Part shown: piece by piece, positions 24,699-31,895 of the stretch
Position numbering within the stretch: position 1 is the first letter of the stretch
Layout of the letters: the number at the start of each line of letters is the position of its first letter
Virus record (IMG/VR): IMGVR_UViG_3300035670_000797
Location: 1-33,594 of that record
Direction: 5' to 3' (one strand)
Origin: a virus
Length of the DNA stretch: 33,594 nucleotides
The notes under the pieces: model-generated
Seen by the model: only the letters and a program-made list of their open reading frames with translations
What the model was told of the DNA's origin: nothing
The model's database searches: none
Made by a program: the position numbers and the translations under genes

Positions 24699-24736
24699 AA
24701 AAAATCCCTTTTAGCAATAAATATACTAAAAGGGAT
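24699..24736 (-). terminator. Terminator hairpin abutting the endonuclease start
   Basis: A perfect 11-bp inverted repeat ATCCCTTTTAG/CTAAAAGGGAT (24704-24714 with 24726-24736) is followed on the minus strand by TTTTTT and then at once the ATG of the homing endonuclease. It ends tail-tube transcription and would hide the endonuclease start in read-through RNA. The 11-base loop contains a late-promoter-like TATATTTATT. Confidence 0.8.
24715..24725 (-). promoter_or_regulatory. Late-promoter-like element in hairpin loop
   Basis: TATATTTATTG on the minus strand, a one-base variant of ATATTTATAA, 16 bases before the endonuclease ATG. Initiation a few bases downstream would make RNA lacking the 5' arm of the hairpin. 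Confidence 0.45.
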
Positions 24737-24765
24737 AGTAAAGTCAACTTTGATAGACCGATACT

Positions 24766-25254
24766 TCAGAAAACATGAATTGCACGGTCAAATCTTAACG
24801 TGCCGGTAATCTCAGCGATATCAGAAGAACTGTAATCTAATGAACCAAAGTCAACATTTGTTAACATTGTACCTTGAAGAATCCATTTTTCGATTACAAC
24901 ACCTGTTGGGTCAAGTAATTCTAATTCAATATCTTTCTTATAACCTGCCGCGTAACCTTGACGACCAGTTACAGATTCAGAATGAAGACGTACCCATTCC
25001 ATTAAAGCTTGTGCCGCTGAAGGACCAATTGGGTCGCGGAAAGTAACATCAATAGTATCCCAAGTAAAACGACCAATTACCCAAGTCGAAGTATTTAAGA
25101 ACTGAATTTCAGTTTCTTCTTGAGAAATTTTTGGTCTTGATGAAGATTTCACAAACCATTCTTGAATTCCTAATGGTGAAGGAAATCTAAGGATAAATCT
25201 GTTTTGTTTTTTCGGTTCGTAAGGAACCGGCATCCTCATTAATAAATCTGCCAT
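24766..25254 (-). CDS. 19: Tail tube protein, gp19-like
   Basis: A 162-aa protein, one residue short of T4 gp19 (163 aa). It forms the hexameric rings of the inner tail tube through which DNA passes. Diagnostic stretches are NRFILRFPSPLGIQEWFVKS near the N-terminus, STWVIGRFTWDTIDVTFRDP in the middle and a C-terminal beta-hairpin IAEITGTLRFDRAIHVF. It has its own upstream late-like element, and the hairpin that follows it is a strong terminator, fitting high-level monocistronic expression. In T4 it directly follows the sheath gene; here 289-aa and 68-aa genes and the plus-strand ClpP cassette lie between them. Confidence 0.92.
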   Translation of the reverse strand: MADLLMRMPVPYEPKKQNRFILRFPSPLGIQEWFVKSSSRPKISQEETEIQFLNTSTWVIGRFTWDTIDVTFRDPIGPSAAQALMEWVRLHSESVTGRQGYAAGYKKDIELELLDPTGVVIEKWILQGTMLTNVDFGSLDYSSSDIAEITGTLRFDRAIHVF

Positions 25255-25287
25255 AATATTTTATTTTTTTAAGTTGTTATCTTTTTA

Positions 25288-25297
25288 TTATAAATAT
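25288..25297 (-). promoter_or_regulatory. Late-promoter-like element of the tail tube gene
   Basis: Minus strand AGATATTTATAATAAAAAG, 33 bases before the tail-tube ATG. A second minus-strand copy of the core lies at 25345-25354, overlapping the plus-strand -7 box of clpP. Confidence 0.6.
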
Positions 25298-25327
25298 CTG
25301 GTATTTATAATTTTTTATTTAATATTT

Positions 25328-25359
25328 TTTGACTATTAACTTTATTATAAATATCCTTG
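25328..25359 (+). promoter_or_regulatory. Host-type promoter of the clpP cassette
   Basis: TTTG at 25328-25331, 20 bases, then TATCCTTG at 25352-25359 (seven of eight match to TAnnTTTG), 22 bases before the ATG. It overlaps a minus-strand late element at 25345-25354, so early and late polymerases could compete at this divergent spot. Confidence 0.55.
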
Positions 25360-25381
25360 TATAAACAAAATTTAAGTTAAT

Positions 25382-26068
25382 ATGACAGAATTTGAAAAAT
25401 TTGCTATTAAAGACCAAGGTATTGGGTCAAACACGTTGCACAGTTACCAAAACTTTATGTCACAAATACCAACAACCGTTCAAGGTAGTATGACACCTTA
25501 TGTATTGGAAGAAAGAGAGATGCGAGCGACTCAGATTGATATTTTCTCACGTTTAATGATGGACCGCCTACTTTGGGTTGCAGGACCAGTTAACGATAGA
25601 ATGTCAACAGTAGTACAAGCTCAATTACTTTTCTTGGATCAACAAGACTCTAAAAAAACAATTACAATGCACATTGATTCTCCTGGTGGTTCCGTAAAAT
25701 CAGGTCTTAGTATGGTAGACGTAATGTCTTACATAAAGGCCCCAATTGCAACGGTTAATACAGGTATGGCCGCATCAATGGGTTCCGTATTGTTAGGAGC
25801 GGGGACAAAAGGGATGAGAAGTTCTCTAAGGTTCTCAAAAACTATGTTACACCAATCAAGTGGTGGAGCAATGGGTAATATTCAAGATGCACGTATTACC
25901 ATGAAAGAGTGGGAAAAAACCAATGAAATTCTTTTTGAACTTCTTGGTGAGTATTGTGGTAAAACCGCAAAACAAGTGGCAAAAGATGCCGAACGTGATT
26001 TATGGTTATCGGCTGAAGAGGCTTTAAAATACGGTATTATCGACGAAATAATTCAATCTAAAAAATAA
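25382..26068 (+). CDS. clpP: ClpP-family serine protease
   Basis: A 228-aa ClpP, the barrel-shaped protease that degrades proteins fed by a Clp ATPase. The catalytic triad is complete: S132 (MAASMGS), H157 (MLHQ), D206 (AERDLWLS), with spacings of 25 and 49 as in E. coli ClpP. Residues 37-61 (MTPYVLEEREMRATQIDIFS and on) match the N-terminal block of Bacteroidetes ClpP, pointing to capture from the host. Differences lie around the active site: HQSSGG replaces the usual HQPLGG. No Clp ATPase is in the window, so it may join host ClpX or form mixed barrels. It heads an operon with a small membrane protein and an SPFH protein. A prohead protease role is unlikely given its host promoter and strand. 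Confidence 0.92.
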   Translation: MTEFEKFAIKDQGIGSNTLHSYQNFMSQIPTTVQGSMTPYVLEEREMRATQIDIFSRLMMDRLLWVAGPVNDRMSTVVQAQLLFLDQQDSKKTITMHIDSPGGSVKSGLSMVDVMSYIKAPIATVNTGMAASMGSVLLGAGTKGMRSSLRFSKTMLHQSSGGAMGNIQDARITMKEWEKTNEILFELLGEYCGKTAKQVAKDAERDLWLSAEEALKYGIIDEIIQSKK

Positions 26069-26072
26069 AAAC

Positions 26073-26339
26073 ATGTTCAGACTATTAATATTTTTTATAA
26101 TTTTAGGTCTTATTATATTAACAGTATATGCCGGCTTTAAAATTATTAAATCATTCAAAATACCAAAACCGACCACCACCGAAGAAATAGAATTTTTAAT
26201 TGAAAAAATTAAAATTAAAATTATGAGAGCGGAATTGGATCAAATGTCGGGTATTGAAGGTGCAGAAAAAGATTTACAATATTGGAAAGACCAATTGACT
26301 CAAACCCAAAAATTAAAAGAAAAAACAAACAATTTATAA
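26073..26339 (+). CDS. Small membrane protein between clpP and SPFH genes
   Basis: An 88-aa protein with one N-terminal membrane helix (residues about 3-24, LLIFFIILGLIILTVYAGFK) and a charged helical, probably coiled-coil, cytoplasmic part (about 38-80). It starts four bases after the clpP stop and ends 14 bases before the SPFH ATG, so the three genes form one operon. No family is recognised. A single-helix anchor with coiled coil next to a ClpP and an SPFH protein would suit a link tying the protease to the membrane ring; this is inference. Confidence 0.75.
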   Translation: MFRLLIFFIILGLIILTVYAGFKIIKSFKIPKPTTTEEIEFLIEKIKIKIMRAELDQMSGIEGAEKDLQYWKDQLTQTQKLKEKTNNL

Positions 26340-26353
26340 ACTAAAAAACAAAA

Positions 26354-27544
26354 ATGGAAACCAAATTACCAATTAAATGGATTACGACAGCAGTTCTTTC
26401 GATAATCGGAATTATAGTATTTTTATTTATTAACCCTTTTTCATGGAATGACGCTGGACATCGAACCGTGGTAGAACAAATGAGTGGAAATCAATTTGTA
26501 CAGTATCAACCAGGGATTTATTATTCAGGATTTTTTTGTAAAACCACAGAATGGCCAAATCAAATTTCTGTATCTTATCAAGATACTACAACTGATATGG
26601 AAATGAAAGATGGTACCATTGAAATTGGGAAGATTAAAATTCGTTTTGGTGGGGATGCTACAACAGCGGATGTTAGTGGTATTGTACAATATATTTTACC
26701 GTCCGATGAAACTGAAATGATTACGATGCATAACGCACATAGAACACCACAATCACTCGTGACTAAACGATTAGCGCCTTATACTAAAGAATGTTTACAA
26801 TCATCCGCACAATTAATGTCTTCTGAAATGCATTATTCAGGTGGTAGAGCAACAATGTCCCAAGATTTTGGCGAACAATTACGTGGTGGTGTGTATCTTT
26901 TAAAAACAAATGAACTTATGGTTTATGACTCTTTGGAAAAAGAAAATAAAAGACTGTATGAAACTAAAATTCAAACTGATAAAAACGGTAACCCTGTTCG
27001 TAAAATATCTTCTATTAAAGAGTATGGTATAACTGTAGCTGACGCTAATATTACGGACGTGGATTATGAAACTCGTGTTGATAATATGTTAGGTAAAAAG
27101 ATTGACGCGTCTACTAAGGCATCTATCGCAAAACAAGAGTTGATTACGGCACAACAACAAGGTTTAACGGCTAAAGCTCAGGGTGAAAAAACCTTAATTG
27201 AAACTGAATATAAACAAAAGGTTGAACAAACTAAATTAGTTGTGGCAGCACAAACCCAAGTCCAAGTGGCTGAACTTGAAACCAAAGCGGCTCAATTACA
27301 AGCTCAAAAAACAAAAACTCAGGCGGATGCTGAATCTTATAAAAACGCTAAATTGGTGGCAGCTGGTTTAACACCACAAGAAAGAGCACAATTTGAAATG
27401 GATACTAAAATTGGTGTTGCTAAAGCATTGTCTGAAGTTACGTTACCATCAACATATATCAACGGTAATACATCAGGTGGTAATAACAACAGTATGTTAG
27501 AGTCTATTTTAGGTGTCAAACTACTTGAACAAAATAAAAAATAA
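26354..27544 (+). CDS. SPFH / band-7 (stomatin-prohibitin-like) membrane protein
   Basis: A 396-aa protein with an N-terminal membrane helix (about 9-27), an SPFH/band-7 domain (about 35-235; GHRTVVEQMSGN, YQPGIYY, YGITVADANITDVDYE) and a long Ala/Gln/Lys-rich helix (about 245-345) typical of prohibitins and flotillins. The C-terminus is Gly/Asn-rich with a short final helix. SPFH proteins form large rings or cages on membranes and regulate proteases: HflK/HflC surround FtsH, and stomatins are often encoded with an NfeD/ClpP-class serine protease. This gene's pairing with clpP repeats that theme inside a phage. Likely roles are control of host membrane proteolysis, lysis timing or superinfection. 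These are hypotheses. Confidence 0.88.
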   Translation: METKLPIKWITTAVLSIIGIIVFLFINPFSWNDAGHRTVVEQMSGNQFVQYQPGIYYSGFFCKTTEWPNQISVSYQDTTTDMEMKDGTIEIGKIKIRFGGDATTADVSGIVQYILPSDETEMITMHNAHRTPQSLVTKRLAPYTKECLQSSAQLMSSEMHYSGGRATMSQDFGEQLRGGVYLLKTNELMVYDSLEKENKRLYETKIQTDKNGNPVRKISSIKEYGITVADANITDVDYETRVDNMLGKKIDASTKASIAKQELITAQQQGLTAKAQGEKTLIETEYKQKVEQTKLVVAAQTQVQVAELETKAAQLQAQKTKTQADAESYKNAKLVAAGLTPQERAQFEMDTKIGVAKALSEVTLPSTYINGNTSGGNNNSMLESILGVKLLEQNKK

Positions 27545-27561
27545 TAAAACCTATATATAAC

Positions 27562-27593
27562 AAAAAACCCTTAGAATTTCTAAGGGTTTTTTT
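27562..27593. terminator. Bidirectional terminator after the SPFH gene
   Basis: An AAACCCTTAGA/TCTAAGGGTTT hairpin with a three-base loop is flanked by T-runs on both strands (GGGTTTTTTT plus, GGGTTTTTTG minus). It separates the plus-strand cassette from the convergent 289-aa gene. Confidence 0.88.
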
Positions 27594-27608
27594 ATTTTAT
27601 ACTATCTA

Positions 27609-28478
27609 TTAAGAAAGTTCGTAAGTTTTGTTTGTTTTAGGGTTTTTTAAACTAACAATATTACCTTTATCATCTTTAACTTCTTCAGTGTAACCTTTTT
27701 TCTTAAGTTGGTTCACTACCTGTAATCTAGCTTCGTCTTGTTTTCTTTTATTTTCATCAGATACCGCTGAACCAGTTAAGGCAACACCAGCGATTGCTGA
27801 AACAATAGAACCAACCCAAAGAGGATTTTGTAATACTGAAGTTAAAACTGAATCTTCACGCATTGTTTTTACAATTGCCTCAGCAGACTCACCTACATAA
27901 CCTAAACCTGCTAAAGCTGCCATTAATAAACCAACACCAATTCCAGCTTTATATTTTTTTACAAAACCACCTACACCTTCTTCCATACCTTCCATGTAAT
28001 CTTTATCACCCATGTTGTCAGTCGCTGCTTGTTTAGCTGCATTAGTTGCTATTTTTTTAGCCTCTTCTTTAGAGTCAATACCTTTTTTTTCTAACGCTTG
28101 TTTAAAATCATTAAGATTAATTTTTTTTATAACTTTTTGTAAAGACGCCATTATTTCTTGTTTGGATGGCTGTCCTTCCATTTCTTCCGCTTCTTTAACA
28201 ACTTTAGCTTTGTTTGTATGCTTAACTTTCATATTAGACATATGTTTTTTAGCGTCAGATGCTTGAGAAAGCTTTTTCTTCATTGGAGTAACAGATGGCA
28301 TTCCTTCTGATTGGTCTACCATATCTCCCGACATTTTATTTTTAACATGTTTCTTAGCTGCTGCAGCTTGTGAGGGAATCATATCTTTTACAGAAGCTTT
28401 TTTAGATTCAATTGAAGCCTCCATTACAAAATTTTCAACTATTCTTTCAAGTTGGTCTTTGGTTACTTTATATCTCAT
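27609..28478 (-). CDS. Virion-type protein with two hydrophobic segments, unknown
   Basis: A 289-aa protein. The N-terminal 110 residues are charged and Met/Lys-rich with repeated KKHV/KKHM and SQAA/SQAS motifs. About 170-240 holds two hydrophobic, Gly/Ala-rich helices (AGIGVGLLMAALAGLGYVG; LWVGSIVSAIAGVALTG) that could cross a membrane, and the C-terminus is charged. The N-terminus, MRYKVTKDQLERIVENFVME, is a helix with hydrophobic-x-Glu ends like the other leaders here. It follows the sheath and 68-aa genes on the minus strand. An internal virion protein that inserts into the host membrane on infection, or a holin-like or membrane protein, are options. No family is recognised. Confidence 0.72.
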   Translation of the reverse strand: MRYKVTKDQLERIVENFVMEASIESKKASVKDMIPSQAAAAKKHVKNKMSGDMVDQSEGMPSVTPMKKKLSQASDAKKHMSNMKVKHTNKAKVVKEAEEMEGQPSKQEIMASLQKVIKKINLNDFKQALEKKGIDSKEEAKKIATNAAKQAATDNMGDKDYMEGMEEGVGGFVKKYKAGIGVGLLMAALAGLGYVGESAEAIVKTMREDSVLTSVLQNPLWVGSIVSAIAGVALTGSAVSDENKRKQDEARLQVVNQLKKKGYTEEVKDDKGNIVSLKNPKTNKTYELS

Positions 28479-28490
28479 TTTATTTTATTA

Positions 28491-28697
28491 TTAGTATTTG
28501 TAATTAAAAGATGTTAATTTATTAAATCTTTCTAAATCTTTTTTAATATCCTCGTTAATAAGTTCTTTAGACTCAGTAATAACTTTAGTTTCTTTTTTAG
28601 ACTCAGTTACAACTTTTTTTGGTTTATTAATACCAGCCTTTTCTAAAGTACTTTCAATTAGTACATCAAGGTCTTTCTTTTTAACTATTTTTGACAT
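28491..28697 (-). CDS. Small Lys/Glu-rich protein with leader-like repeats
   Basis: A 68-aa, highly charged protein (MSKIVKKKDLDVLIESTLEK...) with repeated VTESKKE/ITESKE units and an ELINED segment. The several hydrophobic-x-Glu triplets (LIE, TLE, LINE) are the kind of site cut by T4 gp21 prohead protease, so a small internal or scaffold protein is conceivable. It lies 12 bases upstream of the 289-aa gene, just after the sheath terminator, with its own late-like element. The function is unknown. Confidence 0.68.
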   Translation of the reverse strand: MSKIVKKKDLDVLIESTLEKAGINKPKKVVTESKKETKVITESKELINEDIKKDLERFNKLTSFNYKY

Positions 28698-28710
28698 AAT
28701 TAGTTTTTAT

Positions 28711-28720
28711 ATATAAATAT
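28711..28720 (-). promoter_or_regulatory. Late-promoter-like element (ATATTTATAT)
   Basis: Minus strand CATATTTATATATAAAAAC, 13 bases before the ATG of the 68-aa gene and just after the sheath terminator; one mismatch from the shared core. Confidence 0.45.
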
Positions 28721-28731
28721 GTTTATTTTAG

Positions 28732-28763
28732 AAAAAGAACCTACTTTTACATAGGTTCTTTTT
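28732..28763 (-). terminator. Intrinsic terminator after the tail sheath gene
   Basis: Perfect 12-bp stem AAAAAGAACCTA/TAGGTTCTTTTT with an eight-base loop, six bases past the sheath stop; the T-tract on the minus strand forms the stem's 3' end. Confidence 0.85.
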
Positions 28764-28769
28764 AATTTA

Positions 28770-31574
28770 TTAGATATTATCGAATGATGCACCAGTAGGT
28801 GTTACATTAAACTCGATTATGATAAATTCAAGTGAAGGTATTGGTTTTAAGAAAATCTTACCTCTCATCTCATTTCTATCAATTTCTTCAGGGTCATTAG
28901 ATAATTGAACTCTAAAGTCAGCTAAACCTCTTTCTTTTCTAATGTTATCCAAAATAGGGTTAACTAAGTTTAAGAATTGATTTCTAACAATTTGATCGTT
29001 TTGTTCAAATAATAATCTTACACCAACCGCTGTAATTAATTTACGAGCTTGTAATAACAACCTTCTAATGTTAAGTCTATCAAGAACAGAATCTTTAACT
29101 TGTAAGTTTTTATTACCCCAAATTACAACACCTACGTCAGAGAAAGTTGCCATTGGGTTTACACGTCCTTCGTAAAGTGTGTCTCTATCTTCTTCAGTAA
29201 GTTTAAATCTGGCTTGAAGTGCGTTTGTTAAACCTCTATTGTAACCAGCTACAGCGTACCAAGGAAATGCTACATTATCAGTTAAAGCGATGTTACGACA
29301 AACTTCTAATGTTGGTGGTAACCAAACATTAACATTGTTTTCATCGTCTCTTTCTTGAATCCACGGCCAGTATGTGGCTGTATAGTTAGAATCTATATCG
29401 GCTGCATCTAATAAATCTATTAAAGATGAGGCGTCATTTATTGTTACTGAATTAAAACCAAAACCTATTGTATCATCAGTAGTATCGTACTCAACATTTT
29501 CAGGGGAAGTTACAATATAAACTGAATCAGCTCTTTGTTCCTCAATCATATCTATAGTTTCTTGTACTAAATAATTGTTACCTAAAGATAATGATGGGGA
29601 CCAATCTATACCAGGTGTTGCAAACACATTAATATTTACAGCCTCAGGGTTTGCGAAAGTTTTAATATTGTTCCAATAAGCGTATAAATCAGAAGTTCCG
29701 TCTTGTGGACCAAGTTGTTGGAATTGGCCGTTAGCTAAACCTGTGTTAAATCCTGACTTACCGATACGATATCTATCTGTGTTAGTTCTTGAAGTTCTAT
29801 GACAATCCCATCCGTCAAAACCCCAATAAGGAACAAACGTGAATTTTCTTGCCGTAGTACTTTCATATATTGTACCCTCAATCCCAAGAGAGTCTCTAAA
29901 TTCGGCCTCACCAACTTCAAAATTACCTGCAATGGTTGCTCCACTATCCATATGGAATCCTTTAGTTGTTGCCGACCAATATTTATTATCGTCTGTTTTA
30001 CCTTTCCATTGGAACATGTCAGAATCAATACCTACTGTATCACTAATACCTAAATAAACTCTTCTAATCCTTTCATTCTCAGGATCGTAAGTTGTTTTGT
30101 AGTCAATAAAAGGTGGTAAATAACTTAACTGAGATGAAGACGAAAATGTTCTACCAACATAATCTCTAACACGATAGCCCTCAAAACCAGCTGGGAAAGC
30201 GTCTGACGGTGCGTTATCATTCATAACTACCATGATAAATCTACTGTTTAAAGTAAATTCACCATCCGCTGTACCAATTCTTCTTGCTATAAAATTATTA
30301 GAATTAGGTTCCATAGTACATTTAGCGTACGTTTCAAGAATTGAAGGTCTTGCGTCAGTGTCATTAAACTGTCTAACTACGACATCAAATTCTTTTCCGT
30401 CTGGATCTATATTTTGAATAGAAATTTTAATTTCAGTATTTGCTGCAGTACCATCAGAGATTGATACGAATTTAAATAATTTAAATACTTGATTACCACG
30501 TAATTCAGATACAACCCAAGGAGTTTCAGGAGTTTGATATTGTTGTTTATAATTATCTATATTACTTATATAGATTAACTCATCTTTTAAACCTAAAATA
30601 TAATTGTTATCAATTAAATCTTGTAACATATTAGGGTAGATTTCTTCTACATAAATTTTTGATGTTTTGTCTGTACAATCTTCACCTAAGACACCAGTTA
30701 TATAATTTCTACTTGTTCTATCTAATGAAACATCATAAACAGAACTAGCACTTAATCCTATAGAATATGCTGATAAAGAAAACTGTGCTAAAGGGTTTGT
30801 ACTGTTTAAAGACAAACCACCTACTAAACCTTGATATGACTGATCTGTAGACCATAAAAAGTTATCACTAATATAAGTTCCTCTTGATCTTAATAAAGCC
30901 AAAGTTAAACCATCGTATTCTGTATAAGCTGTTGCTGTATAGGTTGTTACGGTACCAGAAATTGAACCCGAATCACCGGTTATAGTTAATAAACTTATTG
31001 TCGTAGAGGCACCAGTAAAGTTAGGATAAGTATTACTATCAAAAGTTATACCTTCTGGATATACAGGTGTCACACCAGGTACATCTGTAGTGGTTAATGT
31101 AGCACCATTAGGGTATAAACCTAAGTTATAAAGATATTCTGCATTAGGATCAGTAAAATTATAATAAAAAGTACCACCAGTAAAATCCGCTGTAAATGTT
31201 GTGGTTGCACCAGTAACAATAGTGGAAGGATTGTAATTAGCTTTCGATACGATAGCCCATCCATCACCAGCATCATAACCAGTTAAACCCAATACCCTAG
31301 ATACAAATAATTGGTTTGATTGTGTTAGGTAATATTTAGCAATATATGGAAGTTCGTATTTTGGTTTATTATTACCAAATTTTTCAGGACTTAACCCACC
31401 AAAAATTGTTAAAAATTCATCGTAATTTGTAATAAAAATCGGTTCAAAAGCCGGACCTTTTAAGGTTTCACCAGCTAAACCTAAAGTTGTCACACCAACT
31501 TGTTGTGACACAAAGGTTAAATCTTTTTCTGAAGTAAAGACACCTGGTGATACAAATATTTTTTGTGAAGCCAT
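28770..31574 (-). CDS. 18: Tail sheath protein, gp18-like
   Basis: A 934-aa sheath subunit; T4 gp18 is 659 aa. The N-terminus (ASQKIFVSPGVFTSEKDLT, ITNYDEFLTIFGG, PYIAKYYLTQSNQLFVSRVL) and C-terminus (DVGVVIWGNKNL, NIRRLLLQARKLI, then EMRGKIFLKPIPSLEFIIIE) are classic for contractile sheaths; the ends interlink neighbours in the helical lattice. The middle (about 95-560) carries large Thr/Ser/Gly/Tyr-rich insertions, probably surface domains outside the conserved core. It has a late-like element 31 bases upstream and a strong terminator downstream, so it is expressed alone at high level. Confidence 0.95.
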   Translation of the reverse strand: MASQKIFVSPGVFTSEKDLTFVSQQVGVTTLGLAGETLKGPAFEPIFITNYDEFLTIFGGLSPEKFGNNKPKYELPYIAKYYLTQSNQLFVSRVLGLTGYDAGDGWAIVSKANYNPSTIVTGATTTFTADFTGGTFYYNFTDPNAEYLYNLGLYPNGATLTTTDVPGVTPVYPEGITFDSNTYPNFTGASTTISLLTITGDSGSISGTVTTYTATAYTEYDGLTLALLRSRGTYISDNFLWSTDQSYQGLVGGLSLNSTNPLAQFSLSAYSIGLSASSVYDVSLDRTSRNYITGVLGEDCTDKTSKIYVEEIYPNMLQDLIDNNYILGLKDELIYISNIDNYKQQYQTPETPWVVSELRGNQVFKLFKFVSISDGTAANTEIKISIQNIDPDGKEFDVVVRQFNDTDARPSILETYAKCTMEPNSNNFIARRIGTADGEFTLNSRFIMVVMNDNAPSDAFPAGFEGYRVRDYVGRTFSSSSQLSYLPPFIDYKTTYDPENERIRRVYLGISDTVGIDSDMFQWKGKTDDNKYWSATTKGFHMDSGATIAGNFEVGEAEFRDSLGIEGTIYESTTARKFTFVPYWGFDGWDCHRTSRTNTDRYRIGKSGFNTGLANGQFQQLGPQDGTSDLYAYWNNIKTFANPEAVNINVFATPGIDWSPSLSLGNNYLVQETIDMIEEQRADSVYIVTSPENVEYDTTDDTIGFGFNSVTINDASSLIDLLDAADIDSNYTATYWPWIQERDDENNVNVWLPPTLEVCRNIALTDNVAFPWYAVAGYNRGLTNALQARFKLTEEDRDTLYEGRVNPMATFSDVGVVIWGNKNLQVKDSVLDRLNIRRLLLQARKLITAVGVRLLFEQNDQIVRNQFLNLVNPILDNIRKERGLADFRVQLSNDPEEIDRNEMRGKIFLKPIPSLEFIIIEFNVTPTGASFDNI

Positions 31575-31605
31575 TTAATTATTTTTTTTGTTTATGTTAT
31601 TTTTA

Positions 31606-31615
31606 TTATAAATAT
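31606..31615 (-). promoter_or_regulatory. Late-promoter-like element of the sheath gene
   Basis: Minus strand CAATATTTATAATAAAAATAAC, 31 bases before the sheath ATG. Spacing and flanks match the tail-tube element at 25288-25297. Confidence 0.6.
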
Positions 31616-31656
31616 TGGTCTGTTTTTCAAAAGTTTTTAAAAAGTAAATAATAAAT

Positions 31657-31699
31657 CACTATTAATATGAATAGTGTCATACTTTTATATGAATAGTGT
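31657..31699 (+). promoter_or_regulatory. Repeated operator-like sites before the RHH gene
   Basis: ATATGAATAGTGT occurs twice (31665-31677 and 31687-31699), exactly 22 bases, about two DNA turns, apart. The first copy also forms an inverted repeat with CACTATT (31657-31663). A related half-site in reverse, near 31711-31724, covers the start codon. RHH repressors such as Arc and MetJ bind such tandem sites and usually regulate their own genes. Confidence 0.5.
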
Positions 31700-31721
31700 A
31701 ATATTTATGTAATACTATCAT

Positions 31722-31895
31722 ATGAAAAGAGATAAAAACATAAAGATAACTTCAACAACACATGAGTTGTTAAAAAACTATTGTGAAGAAAACGGTCTTA
31801 AAATGTTTTCTTTTGTTGAAAAACTAATTAGAGAAAAGTGTAAAGAAAAACCAAATCCAACCAAACAGAAAAAGGATTTGTATGATGAAAATTAA
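31722..31895 (+). CDS. Ribbon-helix-helix-like small DNA-binding protein
   Basis: A 57-aa plus-strand gene: MKRDKNIKITSTTHELLKNY, CEENGLKMFSFVEKLIREKC and a charged tail. The layout fits the ribbon-helix-helix fold: a basic N-terminal strand with alternating residues (NIKITS), helix A from THELLKNYC, a turn ENGLKM, and helix B SFVEKLIREK. Such proteins bind DNA as dimers. Direct and inverted repeats upstream suggest autoregulation. A weak promoter TATTTATG lies at 31702-31709, 12 bases from the ATG, giving a very short leader. Its TAA directly adjoins the stop of the convergent 220-aa gene with no gap. It is the only regulator-like gene in the window and lies between the sheath gene and the fibre-like paralogues. 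Confidence 0.75.
   Translation: MKRDKNIKITSTTHELLKNYCEENGLKMFSFVEKLIREKCKEKPNPTKQKKDLYDEN

Noticed and set aside
25382-26068. ClpP as the phage's prohead protease
   Set aside because: It is on the opposite strand to virion genes, has a host-type promoter, and keeps full host-like ClpP length and triad; no capsid gene is adjacent.
28012-28266. Plus-strand 84-aa ORF with membrane-like sequence
   Set aside because: It lies wholly opposite the 289-aa minus gene and mirrors its Lys/Ala/Glu codons; no start or promoter is visible.
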